The notes beneath the pieces were generated by a model. That model was given only the letters and a program-made list of their open reading frames with translations, did no database searches and was not told the DNA's origin. A program made the translations under genes and the position numbers. Positions 26,862 through 36,186 of a stretch of DNA of 61,213 nt are shown piece after piece. This stretch comes from Promethearchaeota archaeon (lineage in GTDB: Archaea; Asgardarchaeota; Lokiarchaeia; Sigyniarchaeales; SOKP01): contig JAHPYZ010000009.1 of NCBI GenBank assembly GCA_019058425.1, positions 27,387 to 88,599 on the forward strand. Direction: 5' to 3'. Position 1 is the first letter of the stretch. Every line of letters begins with the position of its first letter.

Positions 26862-28355
26862 TTACTCTTCTTGCTTTTTTTTAATTACTTCAGTCAGAGC
26901 TGAGATATTTACTCTTATTTGATCCATTGAATCACGTTCTCTGATGGTTACTGTATTATCATCCAATGATTCATAATCTATTGTAACACACCATTTAGTA
27001 CCTAATTCATCTTGTCTTCTATATCTTTTTCCTATTGACCCCGCAGCATCATAAAATGATTTAATACGATTTTCTAATAAACCTCTATGTATTTTTATTG
27101 CTAAATTTCTAATTTTTTCTTTATTTTTAACAAGTGGAAACACTGCTACAGTATTAGGAGCCAGATACGGATTGATCTTTAAAATAATCCTTCCCTGATC
27201 AATAGTAAAGGTAGTTTCTAATAACGCATAGATTATTCTGTCAATTCCAAAAGCGATCTCTAGAACCTGTGGAACTTCTTTAATTTTTGGATCAGATCCC
27301 ATACTTACCTCGAAACTTTGTCTTGAGTATTCAGCATGCTTCCTTAAGTCATAATCCGTTCTATCATGAACACCACATATTTCAACCCATCCAAATTGCC
27401 TAGTTTTAATTTCTAAATCCCAAGCATCATCAGCATAGTGAGCTCGTTCATTAATAGAATGTTGTCTAAACCGAATTAATGGCTTAGGAATACCGAGTAT
27501 TTTTGTTAAGTGATAACCTATAAAAAGACAATATGCATAGGCAGGTTTTTTTAGAATTCCCTCTTTTATAGCATTAGCAAGTGTAATTAAACTAGCTTTG
27601 TTAATATTTTTTTCTTGCTGCTTCCAATCTAAGAGAGGTAATTTCTCGTTTTTTATCTCCTCAAAATCCTCAAATTCTATTTCCAATTCTTTACTTATAA
27701 ATACTTGGAGTTCAAATTGATCAAAAGCCCTCATTCTAAGTACTCCTTGCCTAGGTGAGATTTCATTACGGTACGCTTTACCAAATTGAAAAACTTTAAT
27801 TGGATATTGCCGTCGAGCATCTTGGTCTAGACGATTAAATAATAAATAAGTCGTAGTGGCAGTTTCAGGACGTAAATAAGCAACAGTGTTATTTCCTACA
27901 GAAGTTTTTAACATTAGGTTATATTCTTCTATTTTTCCAAAGGGTGTATCGCATTTTGGGCAAGCAAAATTAGATTTCTTAATTAAATTTTCCATTTCTT
28001 TAAAGGAGAGTCCATCAATTAATTGATCTGGTAAATTTTCCTGTAGAAATTTATCTGCTCTGTATAGCGTATTGCATTTATTACATCTTATTACGGGGTC
28101 GATAAATCTTTCTAAATGCCCTGAAGCTTCCCAAACGATACTAGGCATGATTGTTGGACACTCAACCTCTCCAAATCCAAAATAACGACATTCTCTTCTA
28201 AAAATATCTAAAATGTTATTTTTAAGAGCCATCCCTGCTGGACCATAAGAATAAAAACCAGCAAATCCTCCATAAATTTCTGGAGAAGGTCCCCATATAA
28301 AACCCCTTCTCTTCAGCAATGAATTAAATGTTTCTATGTTATCCTCGATTATCAT
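26862..28355 (-). CDS. glyS: Glycyl-tRNA synthetase (alpha2 type)
   Basis: A 497-residue class II synthetase of the archaeal/eukaryotic dimeric type. It shows the glycine-enzyme motif GGFAGFYSYGPAG, class II motif 2 around FQFGKAYRNEISPRQG, and motif 3 around FGIDRIIYALLE. Two Cys pairs (CNKC and CPKC) form a zinc-ribbon insertion in the N-terminal half. It attaches glycine to tRNA-Gly. It is divergent from the 7-TM protein gene. Confidence 0.95.
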   Translation of the reverse strand: MIIEDNIETFNSLLKRRGFIWGPSPEIYGGFAGFYSYGPAGMALKNNILDIFRRECRYFGFGEVECPTIMPSIVWEASGHLERFIDPVIRCNKCNTLYRADKFLQENLPDQLIDGLSFKEMENLIKKSNFACPKCDTPFGKIEEYNLMLKTSVGNNTVAYLRPETATTTYLLFNRLDQDARRQYPIKVFQFGKAYRNEISPRQGVLRMRAFDQFELQVFISKELEIEFEDFEEIKNEKLPLLDWKQQEKNINKASLITLANAIKEGILKKPAYAYCLFIGYHLTKILGIPKPLIRFRQHSINERAHYADDAWDLEIKTRQFGWVEICGVHDRTDYDLRKHAEYSRQSFEVSMGSDPKIKEVPQVLEIAFGIDRIIYALLETTFTIDQGRIILKINPYLAPNTVAVFPLVKNKEKIRNLAIKIHRGLLENRIKSFYDAAGSIGKRYRRQDELGTKWCVTIDYESLDDNTVTIRERDSMDQIRVNISALTEVIKKKQEE

Positions 28356-28485
28356 TACATGAAATAAAACGTATTATACTATTTGTATTTTAAGATATTA
28401 CATGTATTTAAAATAAATTTTTATAATAGGAATATAATAATATTATTATATTTTTTTTTAAAGTTAAAATTAAAATTGATCAATT

Positions 28486-29337
28486 ATGTTATTTCAAGAT
28501 TTCCAATATCTAGGTTTCTGGGAAGCAATAGAAATGGGGCTCTATTTCATAATAGTCGGGTATTTCTTCTTACTCTTTTTCTATTTCTTATTTATACGAT
28601 ATAGAACTTCAAGGAAGTTGTATTGGCTATTTTTTAGTTTATTTTTTCTATGTTTTGGTATTGCAAGAGTATTTTTCATAGTCTATTATTTCTTTGGTCC
28701 AGAACTATATACTGGAACTAATGATGTTGAAGTGGTTGCCTTTTTAATGATAAATTATCGCTTTGCTACATTTTTTACATGGATGGGCGTAGCCTGTGCT
28801 ACAGGAGTGTTAGGAATTCTCCTATTTCCACCTGAAACACGAGAGGAAAAAAAAGGAAAACAGACATTAGTTGAATGGTTCAAAAATAGAAAGAATCTAG
28901 AATTACTGATTCGTCTCGGATTATTTGTTCTCCCTATAATTATAGGAATTCTCGCTTTAGCATTATCAGACGGATTGTTTATGGATCCCGATTTCTTAAC
29001 TAATTATAGTATAAGTGTTGACTTAGTTACAATAAGATTTGGTACATGGGAATATCCTCTTGGAAGATTTCTGTTGAATTTTATTTTTATGCCATTGTTT
29101 CTCGTTTTGATTCCATTTATCTTCTTATATCTAGCATGGAAAACTTTCGGAGTGTTAAGAAGGTCTTATGCATTAAACGCAATAGGATTCATTCTTTATT
29201 TTGGTGGAGGGAGAATATTGCAAGGGGCACTGGATGTTGCCACCTTACCTCATTTAAGAGCCGTAATGCCCCCATTACTAATATTATTAGCACTTCTAAT
29301 ATTAGTAATAGCAAATAATTATGAACAATTAAAATAG
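28486..29337 (+). CDS. Seven-helix membrane protein, function unknown
   Basis: A 283-residue protein with about seven hydrophobic helices and short loops, one longer charged loop (PPETREEKKGKQ) after helix 4. The layout recalls 7-TM sensor modules but there is no attached kinase or cyclase domain, and no retinal-binding Lys context can be argued. I do not recognise a family. It is a separate transcript, with 190 bases to the next gene. Confidence 0.6.
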   Translation: MLFQDFQYLGFWEAIEMGLYFIIVGYFFLLFFYFLFIRYRTSRKLYWLFFSLFFLCFGIARVFFIVYYFFGPELYTGTNDVEVVAFLMINYRFATFFTWMGVACATGVLGILLFPPETREEKKGKQTLVEWFKNRKNLELLIRLGLFVLPIIIGILALALSDGLFMDPDFLTNYSISVDLVTIRFGTWEYPLGRFLLNFIFMPLFLVLIPFIFLYLAWKTFGVLRRSYALNAIGFILYFGGGRILQGALDVATLPHLRAVMPPLLILLALLILVIANNYEQLK

Positions 29338-29530
29338 TAGAGTTTCTTATTTAATTCTTACAATTATTTTAATTATTTTTTATTCAAAACCAATTACTTG
29401 GATGATTAAGAAAAATTAGAATAATAGTCTTAAATTGCCCATTAAAAAAAGAATAAAAATTTAAAACTGAATCTCTATAAATTTAATATATTAGATATAT
29501 AGTAATTAATAAAAATTCAAGATATTATTA

Positions 29531-31165
29531 ATGTCTGTCCACGGAAATCAATATTTATTACCTTTTTTTATAAGGAAGGATTCTCGTCCCCTTTCAATTC
29601 AAGGAAATGATGAATTAGCTCTAGGATTTTATCTATTATCAAAAGATTTAAGAATAGAAGAAAAAATTATTTCTTTTTCTAGGCTTCTTTGGCCAATTTT
29701 AAGCATTCAGGGAGTTATTAGCACTCATATAATGTTAGATGGATTGAATTTGTTTAATAAAAGTGATAAGTTTTCAAATCCCCCCCGTCAACCATTAATT
29801 GGACATATTCTAAGAAATATTGAAAATAGAACAAAAATTGATCAATTAAATGTATTAATAGATATTCTTTCATATAAAGATAAAGAAGCTGAAGAAATTG
29901 GAGAAGGTGAGGAATCAGAATTTCATACTCTTAAAATTGATGGATTAATTAATCCAGAATTCCTTCAATCACTAATTAAAATTATTCCATTAACTGATTA
30001 TAAACCAATTGCAGATTACACTGTATTAGATACCAGTATTTCGACTGAAAAAGCATTAGACATTTCAGAAGAATACCGGCAGATTATTAATACAATGAAA
30101 GGAAACGCATTAAGATGGAAAACTCAAATTGAATTAATTGAGAAAGAAGTCGGTAAATGGCTTGTAGATATAAATGTTCAATTAAAAGATATTGATTCAA
30201 GGTACTCTAGCCAAATCACTAAAACTTCTTCATCAATAGATACTTACCAAGTAGATGAGCAAATGAAACTAGAACAAGATAAAATTGATCAATGGAATGT
30301 TAATGAGAAGAAAAAAATAATTGAAGGCATGACTACTCTATTTAAAACGTCTGAAAGATATCTTGAAGAAATTATTAAGAAAAACAAATTCTTTACAAGT
30401 GGTGATTCTTTAAAAACAAGAGTTTTTGAAGATATTATACCTCATTTTGAGAATCATTTTTCATATTTAAAAGAAGAAGGTAAAAAGTTTTTAGAATCTC
30501 TTGATGAATTAATTCAAAAATACCAAGAGTTAAAGGAACGAGCCTCTCAGGTTGATAATGAAGCAAATCAAAAATTAACAGAGATTAAGGATTCATTAAC
30601 CATAAAACTAAAAGATAGAAACAAACTATTGTCAGAATTTGAAAGTGAAAAACAAGTAAAAATTTCTGAGTTAGAAAATTCAAAAACTCAAATAGAAGAT
30701 TATTTCTCTAAAATTAAGAATATTATACAATTAAAGCATAGTAATTGTTTACAAGAAGCTCAAGCTTTAACTGGATGGTCTCTTAATGATAATCAATCAG
30801 ATTTATTTTCAAGACCAATTCAATGGATCTATATGCCTATATATACGATGTTCATTGAAGATGAAGATAATATGGAGGAATACATGAATATTATCTTCCC
30901 AGGATATATTACAAATGATCCAAATGCTATTTATGAAGATATTTCAGATACCTTCGTTAGTTTAAAAAACATGATAAAAGAAAGAATTGAGAAAGATATG
31001 GCTTTCAGGTCAAATTTTGAATTTTCATCAGAACGTAAGAATTTGATGAAAGATCAGAATCTTAAGAAGAAATTACAGTTAGGTATGTCAAAATTAAGAG
31101 AAAAAATGCTTCTAAATGAAACAATGGAGAGAGTAATTAGAGAAAAATCTAGTATTGTTGACTAA
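29531..31165 (+). CDS. Coiled-coil protein, function unknown
   Basis: A 544-residue soluble protein. The first 170 residues look globular (LGFYLLSKDLRIEEKIISFS). A long heptad-rich coiled coil runs roughly from 180 to 420, and a second globular part follows with conserved-looking aromatic stretches (SRPIQWIYMPIYTMFIED). No nucleotide-binding motif or membrane helix is seen. It is followed 23 bases later by a GNAT gene on the same strand, so the two are probably one transcript. Confidence 0.6.
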   Translation: MSVHGNQYLLPFFIRKDSRPLSIQGNDELALGFYLLSKDLRIEEKIISFSRLLWPILSIQGVISTHIMLDGLNLFNKSDKFSNPPRQPLIGHILRNIENRTKIDQLNVLIDILSYKDKEAEEIGEGEESEFHTLKIDGLINPEFLQSLIKIIPLTDYKPIADYTVLDTSISTEKALDISEEYRQIINTMKGNALRWKTQIELIEKEVGKWLVDINVQLKDIDSRYSSQITKTSSSIDTYQVDEQMKLEQDKIDQWNVNEKKKIIEGMTTLFKTSERYLEEIIKKNKFFTSGDSLKTRVFEDIIPHFENHFSYLKEEGKKFLESLDELIQKYQELKERASQVDNEANQKLTEIKDSLTIKLKDRNKLLSEFESEKQVKISELENSKTQIEDYFSKIKNIIQLKHSNCLQEAQALTGWSLNDNQSDLFSRPIQWIYMPIYTMFIEDEDNMEEYMNIIFPGYITNDPNAIYEDISDTFVSLKNMIKERIEKDMAFRSNFEFSSERKNLMKDQNLKKKLQLGMSKLREKMLLNETMERVIREKSSIVD

Positions 31166-31188
31166 AATAATAACATTATCATTATATC

Positions 31189-31872
31189 ATGTCAAAAGCA
31201 CATTTAGGGCGTAAAAAAAAATTTGATCTTAAAAAGAGAAAAATAAGAGCTTTTTTTTTATCTATTGAAACAAAAAAGAAACAAAAGTTAGAAGTTGACA
31301 GTACTGCTGAAGAACTTTATCAAGATGGCATGGTTTATATCCAAATGAGACTGCCTGTACAAAAAATTACGGAGCAATTTGAGGGAAAATTAAAAGATAA
31401 AATAGAACATAACATTATTAAAGCTAAAATAAGAGAGGCAACAGAAAGCGATTTAGAAACATTAAAAAATATTTATAATCGCGCCTGGCTACTTTCTAAT
31501 ACTCCGTATAGACCAATTACTAAAACTGATTTAAAAAAAATTCTTGATTATCCCGATACAGTATTTCTTATTGCTAAAGTATATGGGATTGATGCCGCAT
31601 TTGCACTTTTGGATTTTGAAGGGGAGAATAATGAAATTGCTGTAATTGCGGCTTTAGCAGTTATCCCTCGTTTCCAAAGAAAAGGAGTAGGGACTATTAT
31701 AGGAATGTCGGCATGGAATTATTTAAAGCAGAATTATAGTAATGTTAAAGAAATTAGGGCAGAGGTATATAAAGACAACGTGATCTCATATGCTTTCATT
31801 AAAGGAATTGGTTTTGAAGAATTTGGCAAAAAAGTATATAAAAAGGAAGACTTTGAGATTACTCAAGATTAA
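31189..31872 (+). CDS. GNAT-family N-acetyltransferase
   Basis: A 227-residue protein. The first 80 residues are very basic (GRKKKFDLKKRKIR) with predicted helix. From about 84 the GNAT fold begins (IREATESDLETLKNIYNRAW); the acetyl-CoA loop is VIPRFQRKGVGTIIG, and a motif-B-like NVISYAFIKGIGFEEFG follows. The substrate is unknown; the basic extension may bind nucleic acid or the partner coiled-coil protein encoded just upstream. Confidence 0.8.
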   Translation: MSKAHLGRKKKFDLKKRKIRAFFLSIETKKKQKLEVDSTAEELYQDGMVYIQMRLPVQKITEQFEGKLKDKIEHNIIKAKIREATESDLETLKNIYNRAWLLSNTPYRPITKTDLKKILDYPDTVFLIAKVYGIDAAFALLDFEGENNEIAVIAALAVIPRFQRKGVGTIIGMSAWNYLKQNYSNVKEIRAEVYKDNVISYAFIKGIGFEEFGKKVYKKEDFEITQD

Positions 31873-31922
31873 AAATCTCATCCAAAAGTATAACTGTTTC
31901 CATTTTACATATAACTTAAGTT

Positions 31923-33344
31923 TTAAGATTTTAATGATTTTATTTTTTCAGTTAATAGATCCGCATTATAACCATCTTTGATGTCATTATAATATTTTCG
32001 TGCCTCATCGAAATGTGAAATAGCCATTTCAAGCCTTCCCCTATCGAGGTATATATCACCTAACTTGTGTAAAATTAAAGCACATTGTTTAGTATATCCC
32101 AATTCGTCATATATTTCTAGTGCTTCTTCAAAATAATTTATGGCTTTTAATGAATTTTCTTCAAACTCTAAATATATCCCACCAATTTTAATTTTGAATT
32201 CTGCATTCTTACTATTATCTCCAAATTTAACAAAAATTTCACACGCTAAATCATAATATTCAATTGCCTTTTGAACTTCCCCCTTAGATATATATAACTC
32301 AGCTAAGTTCTCTAAAATCTCACTTTCTTTAATGCTATCACTCATTTCAAAAATGCGAACAGCTTCTAGGCTTTGTACAAACAAATTCTCCGCTTTAGTA
32401 CTATTATCCCTTAGATGATATATTTTTCCAAGATATAGGTAACATTCCCATTCTAACTTTGCTTTAATATAGACTGAGATATTTTCTTCTATTCTATTAA
32501 TTAACTTTAAAGCTTCATTTAGGTGTTGATAAGATTCATCATAATCCTCACCTATCACATAATACAACTTTCCATACTTTATTTCTGTTTGAATGATACC
32601 ATAAATGTCCTCATCCTCTTTGAAGAATTCTAAATTTCTTGCTAGAATTTTTTTAATTCGCTCATAATCATTTAATAGATAGAGGACTTCCACTAAGTTA
32701 CTTGAAGATTTTATTTCATCAAATATTAGATCTTCTTTTTGAGAAATTTGAAATGCTTCTTGATAATAGTTATATGATTGCTCTAGATCTTTAATAGTGA
32801 AATATGCGTTTCCTAAATTGTTTAATACCTTTATCACTTTACTATTATCATTTAATTCTTTAAGAATTTCAAGAGCCCTATTAAAGTTATAAATAGCTTG
32901 ATCAAAAAATCCATTATCTTCTTGAATTATTCCCATTTCATTGTAACAAATTGCTATATTTAGCATATCGTTCTCTTCTTTAAAGTTTTTTAAGGCTAAT
33001 TCAAGATTCTTCAGTGCTTTAGGTAAATCTCTTTTTTTATAATATAAACTTGATTTTTCTAGTAACAGTGTTCCAGGTATAGGATCTCCTAGAACTTCTT
33101 TACTTTCTAGAACTTCATCAATACTTTTGATTTTTTGATCGATTTCATCGTCCTTAATAACAAAATCATCAATATTATCATTTTCTTCTTCAATTTCTAA
33201 ATGATAAATCTCTGGTTCATCATAAGGAAATTTTACACCTCCTTCTATAACGTCTTTTAGATCAGTTATTAAGGGTTTATTACAATTCCTACAATAGGCC
33301 CAATTTTCTTCAATTGGGAATTTACAATAAGGACAGGTTTTCAT
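31923..33344 (-). CDS. TPR-repeat protein with N-terminal zinc ribbon
   Basis: A 473-residue protein. A short zinc ribbon opens it (Cys4, Cys7, Cys18, Cys21), then an acidic linker, then about nine tetratricopeptide repeats, for example AICYNEMGIIQEDNGFFDQA and LNNLGNAYFTIKDLEQSYNY. Repeats are of the longer kinesin-light-chain/LGN type. Such proteins act as scaffolds; partners are unknown. A second TPR protein lies 1.3 kb away on the same strand with a HAD protein and a small zinc ribbon between. Confidence 0.85.
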   Translation of the reverse strand: MKTCPYCKFPIEENWAYCRNCNKPLITDLKDVIEGGVKFPYDEPEIYHLEIEEENDNIDDFVIKDDEIDQKIKSIDEVLESKEVLGDPIPGTLLLEKSSLYYKKRDLPKALKNLELALKNFKEENDMLNIAICYNEMGIIQEDNGFFDQAIYNFNRALEILKELNDNSKVIKVLNNLGNAYFTIKDLEQSYNYYQEAFQISQKEDLIFDEIKSSSNLVEVLYLLNDYERIKKILARNLEFFKEDEDIYGIIQTEIKYGKLYYVIGEDYDESYQHLNEALKLINRIEENISVYIKAKLEWECYLYLGKIYHLRDNSTKAENLFVQSLEAVRIFEMSDSIKESEILENLAELYISKGEVQKAIEYYDLACEIFVKFGDNSKNAEFKIKIGGIYLEFEENSLKAINYFEEALEIYDELGYTKQCALILHKLGDIYLDRGRLEMAISHFDEARKYYNDIKDGYNADLLTEKIKSLKS

Positions 33345-33460
33345 CGGTTAAAGAAATCAAAAAGTTTTAAAATTAAAAAGAAAATGACCTTATTTATAAT
33401 TATTTGATGATCATTAAGTGATTACTTGATATTTAAATCACTAAAACCTTATGAAATTTT

Positions 33461-34171
33461 TCAATTGATATTTCTAACAATTGGAATTACTTCAGAAAGT
33501 TCTTGGATTTCATAGTCTGGTTTAATTTGATGTGATTTCTGCGAAATTGAATCATTAAACCATATTGTATACATATTACAGTCTTTAGCACCTTTAATAT
33601 CTGTTTCCAAGAGATCTCCAATATGAATGGCTTTTACGGGATCACACTCGAGCTCTTTTAAAGCGGTATTAAATAGGATTGGATGTGGTTTACAATACCC
33701 AATTTCATCTGAAAAAATTCTTACTTGAAAATATTGGAGAATGTTATATTCTTGAAATACCTTACTTATAATCCTTCCTGGTGTTATTCCCGTATTGGAA
33801 ATGAGCCCAATCTTATAATTTGATGATAAATCTTCTAATGTTTGTATAGTGCCTTCTTTTAAAGAGGGAGGATCACTCATCATCACCTCTTCAAATTCTT
33901 TCTTTACAAAATCTTTCTCGTTATTAGAGAGGTCGATTTTTAGAATGTTTAACATCTTTGAGATCAGAACTTCTGTTTGAATATGTTTATACATTCTAAA
34001 TTTTCGTTTAGGTAAATGGAAACCTAATTTAAAAGCACTTTCAATATCCATTTTAGAAATTGAAAAATTTTTTTCATCCAAAAAGTGACTAAACCAATTT
34101 AATCGCATTTCTGTATAAAATCTATTGTTAAATATTGTATTCCACAAATCAAAAGTAATAGCTTCTATCAT
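33461..34171 (-). CDS. HAD-superfamily hydrolase lacking the usual second Asp
   Basis: A 236-residue HAD subfamily IA protein. Motif I is FDLWNT with nucleophile Asp8; the +2 residue is Trp10 where phosphatases have Asp. Motif II is GLISNTG, motif III is the Lys of YCKPHP, and motif IV is GDLLETD. Haloacid dehalogenases also lack the +2 Asp, and some HAD-IA proteins with DxW motifs are known, so catalysis of another kind, weak phosphatase activity or a non-catalytic role are all possible. Cap-domain helices lie between motifs I and II. Confidence 0.85.
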   Translation of the reverse strand: MIEAITFDLWNTIFNNRFYTEMRLNWFSHFLDEKNFSISKMDIESAFKLGFHLPKRKFRMYKHIQTEVLISKMLNILKIDLSNNEKDFVKKEFEEVMMSDPPSLKEGTIQTLEDLSSNYKIGLISNTGITPGRIISKVFQEYNILQYFQVRIFSDEIGYCKPHPILFNTALKELECDPVKAIHIGDLLETDIKGAKDCNMYTIWFNDSISQKSHQIKPDYEIQELSEVIPIVRNIN

Positions 34172-34472
34172 ATTTAACTTGTAAAATAATTTGTTTTATT
34201 TGATTTTTTTTAGATCAAAAAGGGCAATATTAATTTTATACCTATTTCAAAAAAAAACCTAAAGCGTGAAATTGATTAACTAAAAGATCTCTTTTTTTAC
34301 TTTCTTGGATTTTATGCTTAACTCAGAAAAAATCATTTTAAAATTAACACATGTGTCAATATCACCCATATATCAAGAAACCTTGACATTTATCAAGATA
34401 AAGGGATAATAATAAAAGGGATCTTTTTTTTCTTAATAATTAAATTTAGGAAATTATAAAAAGTGAACAATA
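34172..34472. other. 301-base gap with promoter-like sequence
   Basis: No gene seen. A 10-bp palindrome ACACATGTGT lies at 34347-34356, and short TATCAAG repeats with an inverted TTTATC/GATAAA pair lie nearby. A TATA-like TTAAATTTA just before 34450 would give a leaderless message for the small zinc-ribbon ORF at 34473. Confidence 0.4.
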
Positions 34473-34628
34473 GTGGACACAAAACTATTTAAAAGGACAT
34501 ACCCCTTTATTTGTGATAAGTGTGGTGCTTTTGATCATACAAATCATGAATTTTGTGGATCATGTGGAGAAAGCTCTTTAAGAAAAGCAAAAAAAGAAGA
34601 TTACAAAAACCATAAAAATTCAAAATAG
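34473..34628 (+). CDS. Small zinc-ribbon protein (51 residues)
   Basis: A 51-residue ORF starting at GTG. A four-Cys zinc ribbon is clear: Cys14 and Cys17 (CDKC), Cys28 and Cys31 (CGSC), with a Lys-rich C-terminal tail. A TATA-like element about 28 bases upstream points to a leaderless message. The opposite strand also has an open frame but its sequence is low-complexity and lacks motifs. The role could be nucleic-acid or protein binding; I do not recognise a named family. Confidence 0.6.
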   Translation: MDTKLFKRTYPFICDKCGAFDHTNHEFCGSCGESSLRKAKKEDYKNHKNSK

Positions 34629-34678
34629 AAATATAAGGGTTAAGTAAAAATAGCATTTTTTTTCTTCTTATTTTAAAT

Positions 34679-35596
34679 TCATTTTTGTTTTTCTTCATAC
34701 TCATTTAACTCTTCATTAATATTTTTTTCCTGTAAACCAAGTGATTTTAGAAGAACTTTGATTTGGGTAATTGCATTTTTAGCTCCAATTTTTTTAGCAA
34801 TGTGTAAAGCACGAAGAAATTGATTCTTGGCTTCCTTTATTCTTCCTATATAAAATAATACCTCGCCAACATACCCAAGACCTCTAATTATTGATTCCAC
34901 ATAATTTGCATTTATGGCTATATTAGTTCCTTTCTTGAAATGTAGTAGAGCATCTTCTAAATTATATTCTTTTTTTTGAAGGATTCCCAAATTGAAATAA
35001 GAAGTAATCATTCCTTTGTTATCATTAATCTCTTTAAAAGCTTTTAATGTTTTCTTATACAATTCAAAGACTACATCCCATTTTTCAATTTTTTCATGGA
35101 TGTATATTAAATTTCCTAAACAATCTAATAAATTATAAATATCATTATTATCTGAACATAGAGCGCTACAATCTAAAAAAGTATCACATGCTTCATCAAA
35201 TTGATTTAATTTTAAATAATTATTACCAATTCCCTTTAAGCAAGTAATTTGTTCTTGAATTTGTTTTAGTTCATTATAAATGTCATACGCTTTTTTATAA
35301 GATTTAATAGATCTATGATATTCGTTTTCTTTAAAATAAAGTGTACCTAATACTCCATGAACCGCCGCTTGACCTAATCTATCCTTTTGTTTTATAAAAT
35401 GATTTAAACATATTTTGTAATTTTTCTCAGAGTCCTTAAAATCTTCCAATTGTAATTGAATTAAAGCGATATCGCTTAATTCTTGAATATAATTTGAATC
35501 TTTACCATATTCTTCTAATTCTTTTAAATTCTCCAGTTTTTTATCTAATATTTGCTGTAATTCCTCTTTTTTAAACTCGGATCCATTCTCTGTCAT
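34679..35596 (-). CDS. TPR-repeat protein
   Basis: A 305-residue protein built of about six to seven tetratricopeptide repeats, for example AVHGVLGTLYFKENEYHRSI and AYFNLGILQKKEYNLEDALL style units, with a charged N-terminal helix. No enzyme domain, no signal peptide. It resembles the repeats of the zinc-ribbon TPR protein nearby and probably acts as a scaffold. It lies 28 bases downstream of the C_GCAxxG_C_C protein on the same strand. Confidence 0.82.
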   Translation of the reverse strand: MTENGSEFKKEELQQILDKKLENLKELEEYGKDSNYIQELSDIALIQLQLEDFKDSEKNYKICLNHFIKQKDRLGQAAVHGVLGTLYFKENEYHRSIKSYKKAYDIYNELKQIQEQITCLKGIGNNYLKLNQFDEACDTFLDCSALCSDNNDIYNLLDCLGNLIYIHEKIEKWDVVFELYKKTLKAFKEINDNKGMITSYFNLGILQKKEYNLEDALLHFKKGTNIAINANYVESIIRGLGYVGEVLFYIGRIKEAKNQFLRALHIAKKIGAKNAITQIKVLLKSLGLQEKNINEELNEYEEKQK

Positions 35597-35623
35597 AAAA
35601 ATGAGAAAAAAAAATGTTTGTAT

Positions 35624-36067
35624 TTAATCCTTATAAATCATATCTTCTAAAATCTTTGCTGAATCTTTTACATATTGAAGGCACTTCTTTTCGAAAAACT
35701 CATTCTGATCATAATACTCTCTTCCTTCAGCCGTAGTAATATCACAGCCAAGTAATTCTTTACAAATTATTGAGCCATGAATTTCTTGAAATCGTTTTGA
35801 AAACTCTCTTACAACTTCATATGTCTTGTCTCTAGCTTCTTTATCACCACTTTCATCCACACCATACTTTAGACTAATGACCATAAAAGCTCCAGATACT
35901 GCACCACATGTATTTTGCATGCGCCCCATTCCCCCTCCAAAACCTGTAGCTATTCTTAGTGCTTTTCCTTTATCAAGACCAAATTCTTCAGAATAAGAAC
36001 TGAATATCGATTGAGCACAATTAAAATCTCCTTCAAAAGCCGATATTACTTTTTCGATTCCAGACAT
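35624..36067 (-). CDS. C_GCAxxG_C_C-family putative redox protein
   Basis: A 147-residue member of the C_GCAxxG_C_C family. It shows FNCAQSIF (Cys17), GFGGGMGRMQNTCGAVSGA (Cys54), and later cysteines in SIICKELLGCD and KKCLQYV, the order that names the family. These proteins occur widely in anaerobes and are thought to have a redox role; the exact function is not established. It may be co-transcribed with the downstream TPR protein and is divergent from the radical SAM gene. Confidence 0.88.
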   Translation of the reverse strand: MSGIEKVISAFEGDFNCAQSIFSSYSEEFGLDKGKALRIATGFGGGMGRMQNTCGAVSGAFMVISLKYGVDESGDKEARDKTYEVVREFSKRFQEIHGSIICKELLGCDITTAEGREYYDQNEFFEKKCLQYVKDSAKILEDMIYKD

Positions 36068-36186
36068 TTCAATTAATCCTTTTATTGTGAATATTGCATT
36101 TTAAAGGTGCAAGAATTATAAAAATTCATGTTTATTATATATTTAATGATATAATATTCAAACAAATTTTGAATTATGTCGATATT

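Noticed and set aside
34347-34356. ACACATGTGT palindrome as an operator
   Set aside because: Only 10 bp, does not extend, and is not placed at a clear start site; too weak for its own call.
34507-34704. 65-residue minus-strand ORF opposite the small zinc ribbon
   Set aside because: Low-complexity Leu/Phe/Lys sequence without motif; the plus-strand zinc ribbon is the better gene, and it would overlap the TPR gene end.
36094-36186. N-terminal extension of the radical SAM protein from TTG 36094
   Set aside because: It contains a TATA-like promoter and is unlike family N-termini; ATG 36187 fits.
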